Source of the DNA: an uncultured Dehalococcoidia bacterium
GTDB taxonomy: Bacteria; Chloroflexota; Dehalococcoidia; GIF9; UBA5629
Direction of reading: 5' to 3'
DNA: 64,000 bases
Assembly: GCA_937975645.1 (NCBI GenBank)
Contig: CALJTV010000005.1
Coordinates: 66,021 to 130,020 of the forward strand
Within the stretch, counting starts at the first letter, position 1, and the number at the start of each line of letters is the position of its first letter. The notes beneath the pieces are model-generated. The model worked only from the letters and a program-made list of their open reading frames with translations, was not told the DNA's origin and made no database searches. Below, piece after piece: positions 17,074-24,464 of this stretch. The translations under genes and the position numbers were made by a program.

Positions 17074-19263
17074 CTAGGCAGATTTAACTTTAGCCGGGGG
17101 TAGCACTGGACGAGAAAGTCCGAGTCTAGCATCACAGCGCAGGCAGCGCCGGGCTTCCGCCCCGGCAGTCATTTCGTCGTAGCCCAGCTCCACCTCGGCA
17201 AAGCCAGCCAGGCGCTTGTCCAGACCGATGCTGGGCATCTCAGGACACCGCTTGTCAGCAAAGCCCTCCTCGCTGCCGAAATACGGGTCAGTCCTCTCGA
17301 ACGGTACTAGCACCTCATCGATGATACCGCTCCCCCCGAGATATTTATCGATGGAGCTCGCTGCCTGTCTCCCCTGAGCAATAGCCTGTATAACCGACGC
17401 CGGTCCCAGCACCACATCGCCACCGGCAAACACGCCTTTTATATTAGTTCCCAGAGTCTTCGCATCTACTTTTATCACACCTCCCCGCCCGGTCTCCACG
17501 CCAAGCCCCTTGGGGATTTCAGACACCTGTCCGATACTGGCTATGATATTGTCGAACTCCATGACAAATTCGCTGCCCTTCACAGGCACCGGGCGGCGCC
17601 TGCCGCTGGCGTCCGGTTCGCCGAGTTCCATCCTGATACACTCCAGCTCGAGGTAGCCATCTCTGGCGGTTATTCTTGAGGGTGCTGCCAAAAAGATGAC
17701 CTTCACCCCTTCGCGCAGGGCTTCCTCCACCTCCTCAGGTGCCGCCGGCATCTCAGCGCGGGTGCGCCGGTAGATAATCGTCACCTCTTTGGCACCCAGG
17801 CGCAGTGCCGTGCGGGAGCAGTCTATGGCCGCGTTACCACCACCGATAACCGCTATCCTCTTGCCTATTTTCACCTCCATACCCAGACTGACCTGCCGCA
17901 AGAAGGTCACGCCATCCATCACCCCAGGGCTGTCCTCACCCTCCACACCCATCCTCGTCCCCTGGTGAGCACCCAACGCCAGGAACACCGCCTGGTAACC
18001 GTCCTTGAACAGCTCGTCCAGGGACTCCACCCTGGTATTCGTCCTTATCTGCACACCGACATCTTCGATCTCCTTGATCTCGGCGTCCAGTATGGCACGC
18101 GGCAAACGGTAAGCTGGAATGCCGACGCGCATCATTCCACCGGGCTGTGGCAGCGCTTCGAAGACCGTGACCGTATGCCCCAATTTAGCCAGATAAAAGG
18201 CTGCCGTCAGCCCCGCCGGTCCCGAACCCACCACCGCCACTTTTTTCCCAGTCGGCGGTGCTACCTTAGAATACTGTTTCCACAGACCCTTATCATTGTC
18301 GGCGGCAAACCGCTTGAGGAACTTGATGCATATCGGGTCGTTCAAAGCACCCCTACGGCACGCCTGCTCACATGGGTGCACGCACACCCTCCCCAGGACG
18401 CCTGGGAAGGGGACTTTCTCTCGTATCACCGCCAGCGCCTCGGAATATTTCCCCTGCGCAATCAAATAAATATACCGCGGTATATCAATATGCGCCGGAC
18501 AGGCATCGCGGCAGGGGACAACATAAGCCTCCCAGTTGGGGATATCGCGGAAGCGCGCTTCTCTGTCCACCAAAGCACCGGTGGGACAGACCTCAACACA
18601 GGTGAAGCAGAACTTGCAGCCCGATTCCTTATGGTCATTGTTTTTCCTCGGTCCCGCCACTTTATAGCCGCCCATCTCCACAAAGTCGAGCGCCTTTATC
18701 CCCCTCAGGTCACCACAAGCCCGGACACAGCGCCCGCAGGCAATGCATAGGTTATAGTCCAGATCGAAAAAGGGGTTGTCCCGGTTCACCGGCAGCGAGC
18801 GGTACTCATAAGGGATGTCTTCCATCTCGATACCAAGGAAGTCAGCCACCAGTTGCAGCTCACAGCGCCCGTTCTTGGGGCAGGTAACACACCGCTCGGT
18901 GACGGACACACTGCGCAGGCAGATGTCGAACGGTCTGCAGCGCTCCTTCCGCCAGCAGGTGAGGCAGGCGCTGGGGTGCTGCGACAATAACCTGATCAAA
19001 GCTTGACGCTGCTTCTGACGCAGCTCCGGGGTGTCCGTGTGCACAATCAGGCCCTCGGAAACTTTGGTGGTACAGGAAAGAGCAGGCTCACCCTGCCCCT
19101 CTACCTCCACCAGACACAGCCCGCAGTCTCCCGAAGGTGGCAAGTCGGGGTGAGCGCACAGGCTGGGAATATAAATGCCAGCGCCCGCTGCTGCCTGGTA
19201 TATTGTCATGTCGGCGGAAACGCTGACCTCTTGTCCATCGATGATGATATTGAGCTCGCCCAT
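17074..19263 (-). CDS. Ferredoxin/NuoG-N plus GltD fusion subunit (StnC-like)
   Basis: 729 residues with a multi-domain layout: [2Fe-2S] ferredoxin (C36, C47, C50, C64); NuoG-type His/Cys cluster region (H96, C100, C103, C109) with extra Cys at 115, 125, 128 and 134; two [4Fe-4S] ferredoxin motifs (173/176/179/183 and 216/219/222/226); GltD-type Cys motif (251, 255, 294, 298, 302); FAD GSGPAG (346-351); and a NADPH Rossmann motif GGGNAA (474-479). This resembles StnC of the Sporomusa-type Nfn transhydrogenase as I recall it. It would bring an NADP(H)/FAD site into the NuoEF-formate dehydrogenase assembly. It sits 4 bases after fdhA. Confidence 0.87.
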   Translation of the reverse strand: MGELNIIIDGQEVSVSADMTIYQAAAGAGIYIPSLCAHPDLPPSGDCGLCLVEVEGQGEPALSCTTKVSEGLIVHTDTPELRQKQRQALIRLLSQHPSACLTCWRKERCRPFDICLRSVSVTERCVTCPKNGRCELQLVADFLGIEMEDIPYEYRSLPVNRDNPFFDLDYNLCIACGRCVRACGDLRGIKALDFVEMGGYKVAGPRKNNDHKESGCKFCFTCVEVCPTGALVDREARFRDIPNWEAYVVPCRDACPAHIDIPRYIYLIAQGKYSEALAVIREKVPFPGVLGRVCVHPCEQACRRGALNDPICIKFLKRFAADNDKGLWKQYSKVAPPTGKKVAVVGSGPAGLTAAFYLAKLGHTVTVFEALPQPGGMMRVGIPAYRLPRAILDAEIKEIEDVGVQIRTNTRVESLDELFKDGYQAVFLALGAHQGTRMGVEGEDSPGVMDGVTFLRQVSLGMEVKIGKRIAVIGGGNAAIDCSRTALRLGAKEVTIIYRRTRAEMPAAPEEVEEALREGVKVIFLAAPSRITARDGYLELECIRMELGEPDASGRRRPVPVKGSEFVMEFDNIIASIGQVSEIPKGLGVETGRGGVIKVDAKTLGTNIKGVFAGGDVVLGPASVIQAIAQGRQAASSIDKYLGGSGIIDEVLVPFERTDPYFGSEEGFADKRCPEMPSIGLDKRLAGFAEVELGYDEMTAGAEARRCLRCDARLGLSRPVLPPAKVKSA

Positions 19264-19267
19264 TCGG

Positions 19268-21961
19268 TTAAAGCTTTTCTATCCTGACCGCAGAAACTTT
19301 TAACTCCGGTATCTTGGCAACCGGGTCAACGGCTGGATTAGTCAAAATGTTGACTGGGCTCTCAGCAAAGTGGAAGGTCATAAAGACCACCCTAGGTGGC
19401 ACCTTCTCCGTAACCTTAGCCTTGACCACCACCTCGCCCCGCCTCGATACCACCTTCACTTTTTCGCCATGCACAATCTTCAATACCGCAGCATCCTCTG
19501 GATTTATCTCCACCTCAGCCTCAGGGTCGATGGCATTCAACCCCCGTACCCGCCTCGTCATGGTACCGGTGTGATAGTGGAACAGACTGCGCCCAGTAGT
19601 GAGTATAAACGGATAGTCCTTGTCGGGCAACTCCGCTGGCGGCTTGTACTCCAGCGGCATGAACAACCCCAGCCCCCGGACAAACTTGCCCACATGCAGT
19701 ATGGGGGTGCCGGGATGGTCTGTAGTCGGACAAGGCCACTGGAGACCACCGTTCTCAAGCCGCTCATAATTGATGCCGCCATAGCTAGGCGTCAGCCTGG
19801 CTATCTCGTCCATCACCTCCGAGGGATGGCTGAAATCAAACCCGTATGCCCCCATCCTTTTGGCTATCTCACAAATGATCCACCAGTCCGGTCTGGAGTT
19901 GCCTATCGGCTCGACCGCTTTTCTAACCAGTTGCACGCGACGCTCGGTGTTGGTGAAGGTGCCGTCTTTCTCGGCGAAGCTGGTGGCCGGCAGGACAACG
20001 TGTGCCAACTGCGCCGTTTCGGTGAGGAACATGTCCTGGACCACCAGAAACTCCAGTCGCTTAAACGCCTCCCTGGTATGATTGATATCGGGATCGCTGA
20101 GCAATGGGTTCTCACCCATGACGAAGGCTGCCTTGAGACGTCGGTTATAGGCAGCGTCGATCATTTCGCTGAGGGTCAACCCTGGGTTGGGGCTAAGGTC
20201 ACAACGCCAGGCGATCTCAAACTTACGGCGTACCTCCGGGTTATCTACCCTCTGGTACCCGGTGTAGACATTGGGCAGCGCACCCATATCGCAGGCACCC
20301 TGTACATTGTTCTGTCCCCGGAGCGGGTTAACACCGCTTGAAGGTTTCCCGATATTCCCGGTGAGCATCGCCAAGTTGGCTACCGCCAGCACATTATCGG
20401 TGCCGTGGGTATGCTGGGTGATGCCCATAGCATAGATGATGGTCGCCGGTTTGCAGGTGGCATACAACCTGGCAGCCTGGGATATCGCCTCCCGCGGCAC
20501 CCCGGTGACCTTTTCCACAAATTCCAGCTCAAACTTCTTTAATGATTCCTTGAAGGCATCAAAGTTCTCACAATATTCGCTGACAAAGGCGAGGTCAGCA
20601 AGCCCTTCATCGTAGATCACCTTCGCCATCCCCATGAGTAGGGCAACGTCGCTGCCGGGAATATGCCGCAGCCAGACGTCAGCATGATCGCACAGGTCGA
20701 ATTCTCGAGGGTTAGCCACGATGAGCCTGGCACCACTGCGCACTGCCCGCTTTATCTCTAGAGCCACAATCGGGTGCCCGCTGCTGGTGCTACTGCCGAT
20801 AACAAACACACAGCTTGCATCACCGATCTCGTTGATGGAGTTGGTCATAGCACCGCTGCCGAAACTGGTGGCCAGACCTGCCACCGTAGGGGAATGTCAG
20901 AGACGGGCACAATGGTCAACATTGTTCGTCCCCATTACAGCGCGGGTGAACTTCTGTGCCAGATAGTTCTCCTCGTTGGTGCACTTGGCTGAGGCGATAA
21001 AGGCGAACTCATCGCCCTTGTGCCTACTCAAGACTTCGGCAACAAAACCTAACGCCGCCTCCCAGCTAGTCTCCACAAGCTTGCCGTCCTTCCTCATCAA
21101 TGGACTGCTCAGACGCTCAGGGTGGTGGACAAACTCGGCAATGCCAAAACGCCCCTTCACGCATGCCTGCCCTTTGTTGACCGAGCTTTCATCATACACA
21201 GGCACCGAGCGCACCACTCTCCCTGCCTTCACCTCAAGGCTGAGCTGGCAGCCCACTCCACAGTAAGGACAAATGGTCACCACCGACTTGTCCGGCAGCC
21301 CCGACCACTTGCTCTCCCTGTCAAGCAACGCACCTGTGGGGCAGATATCAACACAGGCACCGCAAAACTGGCAGCCCGAGTCTTGAAGTGTCTTATCGAA
21401 GGCTGTCCCCACCAGCGCTCGGCTACCACGATAGACGAAGGCGATAGCCCCCACACCCCTCACCTCCTGACACACCCGCACACAGCGCCCACAGAGGACG
21501 CAGAGGTTATAGTCGCGGTCGAAGAAAGGGCTGTCCCGGTAAACTGGCAGGTCCTTTCGAATAGGCGGAAGAGTGACCTCCTCCACTCCGATCCGAGAGG
21601 CAACCTCCTGTAGCTCACAGCGCAGGTTCTTGGCACAGGTAACACACTGCTTGGGGTGTTCAGCTAGGATCAGCTCAAAGATATTCTTGCGCAGCTCCCG
21701 GAGCTGGGCGCTGTCAGTCCTGATCACCATCCCATCGGTGACCGGCGTGGTACAGGCGGTGGGGAAACCACGCATATTCTCGATCTCTACAATGCACAGA
21801 CGGCAGGCACCGTAAGGGCTCAAGCTGGGATGGTAACAAAGCGTCGGCACATAGATACCAGCCTGCCGTGCTGCCTCAAGCACGGTGCAGCCGTCCTTCA
21901 CTTTCACCATCCGCCCGTCAATGGTAACCGTCACCACTTTAGCTCTCTCGTCAACTACCAT
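19268..21961 (-). CDS. fdhA: Selenocysteine formate dehydrogenase alpha subunit (UGA readthrough)
   Basis: One 897-residue protein interrupted by an in-frame TGA (20899-20897) read as selenocysteine 355. The junction reads HCARL-U-HSPTVAGLA, the standard Sec-His active site of formate dehydrogenases, and both sides are fully conserved and in frame. The N-terminus is NuoG-like: [2Fe-2S] C42/C53/C56/C70, His/Cys cluster H102/C106/C109/C115, two [4Fe-4S] sets (154-164, 197-207). The molybdopterin domain then starts with its own cluster C231/C234/C238/C267, and continues with FGSGAMTNS, the molybdopterin-guanine dinucleotide contacts and a C-terminal dinucleotide-binding domain. It interconverts formate and CO2, probably in the cytoplasm (no Tat signal). 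An ORF caller would split it into two genes. Confidence 0.95.
20868..20899 (-). promoter_or_regulatory. SECIS-like hairpin with selenocysteine UGA
   Basis: Twelve bases after the UGA the transcript forms GTGGC-AGGTCTG-GCCAC (20884-20868), a perfect 5-bp stem with an AGGUCUG loop. The 12-base spacing and the GGUCU loop match the E. coli fdhF bSECIS element as I recall it, so SelB-dependent decoding is expected. Confidence 0.88.
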
Positions 21962-21984
21962 AGCAGACCTCTAATTCACAAAGA

Positions 21985-23910
21985 TCAGTCCTGCGCACTC
22001 CCCTCTGCTTTCTGCACCGGCACCGGCTCAGAAGGGACCTCAATGCGCTCCCCAGAGACCTTCACTACAGCGGAAAAGCGCGTCGGGCAGATGTCCAGAC
22101 AGGTACCGCACTTTATGCATTTGCTTTGGTCGATGACATGCACCAATCGTCTGCCACCATTGATAGCCTCTACCGGGCAATTGCGCATACATATCATGCA
22201 CCCCTGGCACTTGTCCGGCAGAATGTAGAAAGTTATTAATTCCTTACACACTAGGGCAGGACAGCGCTTCTCCTCGATATGTGCCTGGTATTCATCGCGG
22301 AAGTAACGCAGCGTGGTCAGCACCGGGTTTGGTGCCGTCTGCCCCAGCCCACAGAGAGAGCCCTGCTTTACCGTCGTGGCGATCCTCTCCAGCTGTTCGA
22401 TATCACCCGACTTGCCCTGCCCCTGCACTATGCGGGTGAGTATGTCCAGCATCTGCCTTGTCCCCACACGACAGGGCGGGCATTTACCACAGGACTCCGC
22501 CTGGGTGAAGGTGAGGAAATACCGGGTCAAGTCCACCATGCAGGTGTCCTCGTCAGCCACTATCATCCCACCCGACCCCATGATCGAGCCAGCTGCAGTC
22601 AGCGACTCGTAGTCCACAGGCGAATCAAGCAGCGATGCCGGCAGGCAACCACCAGAAGGACCGCCAGTCTGGACCGCTTTGAACTTCTTACCTTTGAGGA
22701 TGCCACCGCCAATGTCATAAATGATCTGGCGCAAAGTGATGCCCAGCGGTACCTCAATAAGACCAGTCCTCTCTACCTTACCCACCAGGGCAAAGGTCTT
22801 GGTGCCCTTGCTCCTTTCGGTACCATACTGTGCATACCACTCGGCTCCCTTCTGCAAAATCAGCGCTACGTTAGCCCAGGTCTCCACATTATTGATATTC
22901 GTCGGCTTACCCCACAGACCAGATATTGCCGGGAACGGCGGTCGCGGTCTCGGCATACCACGCTTGCCCTCGATAGAAGCCAGCAGGGCGGTCTCTTCAC
23001 CACAGACAAACGCCCCAGCCCCCTCTTTGATCTTTATATGGAAATTAAATCCCGAACCTAAAATGTTGTCACCTATCAGCCCATACTCCTCCATTTGCTT
23101 CAGCGCCAACCGTAGCCTCTCCAGCGCCAGTGGGTACTCAGCGCGACAATAAATATAACCGTGGTTCGCCCCAATAGCATAGGCGCCGATGACCATGCCC
23201 TCAAGCACCGAGTGAGGGTCGCCCTCCAGAAGGGAGCGGTTCATGAACGCCCCGGGGTCGCCTTCGTCGGCATTACAGACAATATACTTTTCCGTCCCCG
23301 GAGCCCGCCGACAGAACTCCCACTTCTGCCCAGTGGGAAAACCGGCACCACCCCGCCCCCGCAAGCCCGACTTCTTTATCTCCTCGATGATCGCCTCAGG
23401 TGACATGCTCAGCGCCTTAAACAGGCCACTGTATCCGCCGTTGGCAATATAATGATCGATATTCTCCGGGTCAATCAGTCCACAGTTGCGCAGCACCAGC
23501 CGCACCTGTGGTTTCAGTACTGTCAGATCGAACAGATTGGGAATGCCATCAACTTTGCCATCGCCGATATAACCAAGCGCCAAATCAGGGCGAGGATTAT
23601 CGTTCATCAAGTAGTCAGAGAGCAGTTGCCCCACAGTCTCCGGCTGCACGCTGCCATAAATAACCTGTGGGCGCCCGGGCTTGATAACACCGATCATCGG
23701 TTCGGCATAGCATAAGCCCATACACCCCACCTGGATCACGGTGGCTCCCACTCCCTGGCGTGCCAGAAATTCATCTATAGCCTTAAGCACGGCACCGGCA
23801 CCGGCTGCCTTACCGCACGTACCAGCGCCGACCAAAATCCGAGGTCTAAGGCTCTTCTGCAGCTTTTCCCACTCAGCGGCAGCGCGCTTCTGGATCTCTG
23901 TAAAGGTCAC
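21985..23910 (-). CDS. NuoF-like NADH/FMN subunit with added ferredoxin domains
   Basis: 641 residues, longer than plain NuoF (about 430) and typical of HydB/HndC/HylB-type subunits. It contains an N-terminal thioredoxin-like [2Fe-2S] domain (GTCGKA...GCMGLC), NADH/FMN sites (LRGRGGAGFPTGQKW, CNADEGDPGAFMNR), the N3 cluster motif ESCGKCPPCRVGT with distal C (GSLCGLGQ), and a C-terminal double [4Fe-4S] ferredoxin (CQGCMICMRNCP, CIKCGTCLDICP). It should pass electrons between NAD(H) and the Fe-S chain of FdhA, possibly with bifurcation at the FMN. The start is GTG. It lies 7 bases after the NuoE-like gene. Confidence 0.92.
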   Translation of the reverse strand: MTFTEIQKRAAAEWEKLQKSLRPRILVGAGTCGKAAGAGAVLKAIDEFLARQGVGATVIQVGCMGLCYAEPMIGVIKPGRPQVIYGSVQPETVGQLLSDYLMNDNPRPDLALGYIGDGKVDGIPNLFDLTVLKPQVRLVLRNCGLIDPENIDHYIANGGYSGLFKALSMSPEAIIEEIKKSGLRGRGGAGFPTGQKWEFCRRAPGTEKYIVCNADEGDPGAFMNRSLLEGDPHSVLEGMVIGAYAIGANHGYIYCRAEYPLALERLRLALKQMEEYGLIGDNILGSGFNFHIKIKEGAGAFVCGEETALLASIEGKRGMPRPRPPFPAISGLWGKPTNINNVETWANVALILQKGAEWYAQYGTERSKGTKTFALVGKVERTGLIEVPLGITLRQIIYDIGGGILKGKKFKAVQTGGPSGGCLPASLLDSPVDYESLTAAGSIMGSGGMIVADEDTCMVDLTRYFLTFTQAESCGKCPPCRVGTRQMLDILTRIVQGQGKSGDIEQLERIATTVKQGSLCGLGQTAPNPVLTTLRYFRDEYQAHIEEKRCPALVCKELITFYILPDKCQGCMICMRNCPVEAINGGRRLVHVIDQSKCIKCGTCLDICPTRFSAVVKVSGERIEVPSEPVPVQKAEGSAQD

Positions 23911-23917
23911 AATTCAC

Positions 23918-24367
23918 CTACTCATACTGTGCCAGTATTTCCTTAGCTCTGGACACCGTCATCCTACCGTAAACATCTTTATCGATGACTACCACCGGAG
24001 CCAGAGCACAGGAGCCAAAACAGGCTACCCTCTCCAGGCTAAAACGATTGTCGTCCGTCGTCCCACCGGACTCCACCCCTAACTCCCGCTTCACTTCATC
24101 GAGGATGCGCTCGCCGCCGCGCACATGACATGCTGTGCCCAAACAGACCTTAATGCTATGCCTGCCGCGGCGGGTAAAGTAAAACTGGGCATAAAAAGAG
24201 GCGACCCCGAACACCTCGCTCTGTGACATCCGACATAGCTTGGCTATCCGGGAGACCGCCTCCTCAGAAAGGTAGCCGTATCTCTCCTGCACTTTTTGCA
24301 AAATCGGAATTAACGCACCTTTCTCCCCACCATACTCAGCCACGATTTGGGCTAGTTCATCAGACAA
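23918..24367 (-). CDS. NuoE-like [2Fe-2S] thioredoxin-fold subunit
   Basis: 149 residues from a TTG start at 24367, chosen because AAGGAG lies 6 bases before it and because the predicted operon -10 box (24400-24405) lies downstream of the longer alternative start at 24409. It has the NuoE four-Cys pattern (VCLGTACHVRGG and VACFGSCALAP) and the GVASFYAQFYF segment. It is the first gene of the operon and the usual partner of the NuoF-like subunit, forming the NADH-oxidising module. Confidence 0.9.
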   Translation of the reverse strand: MSDELAQIVAEYGGEKGALIPILQKVQERYGYLSEEAVSRIAKLCRMSQSEVFGVASFYAQFYFTRRGRHSIKVCLGTACHVRGGERILDEVKRELGVESGGTTDDNRFSLERVACFGSCALAPVVVIDKDVYGRMTVSRAKEILAQYE

Positions 24368-24399
24368 CCGGGGCTCCTTAGAAAAGCAATCGGTCACAT

Positions 24400-24428
24400 A
24401 GTTTAGCAAAATAGAGCGCTCCCGTCAA
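24400..24428 (-). promoter_or_regulatory. Promoter of the formate dehydrogenase/Nfn operon
   Basis: Reverse-strand TTGACG (24428-24423), a 17-base spacer and TAAACT (24405-24400). Predicted start of transcription is near 24393, giving a leader of about 26 bases before the TTG of the NuoE-like gene. Confidence 0.6.
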
Positions 24429-24464
24429 ACCTGACTGGGACAGCTGCCTCACAGAGGCAACACG

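Noticed and set aside
20897-20899. Nonsense mutation or pseudogene in formate dehydrogenase
   Set aside because: The stop is TGA exactly at the Sec position, flanked by intact conserved sequence and a SECIS-like hairpin; a programmed Sec codon explains everything.
24445-24459. TGCCTC/GAGGCA hairpin as terminator after the P-type ATPase
   Set aside because: A perfect 6-bp stem but no T tract on the reverse strand; kept only as an observation.
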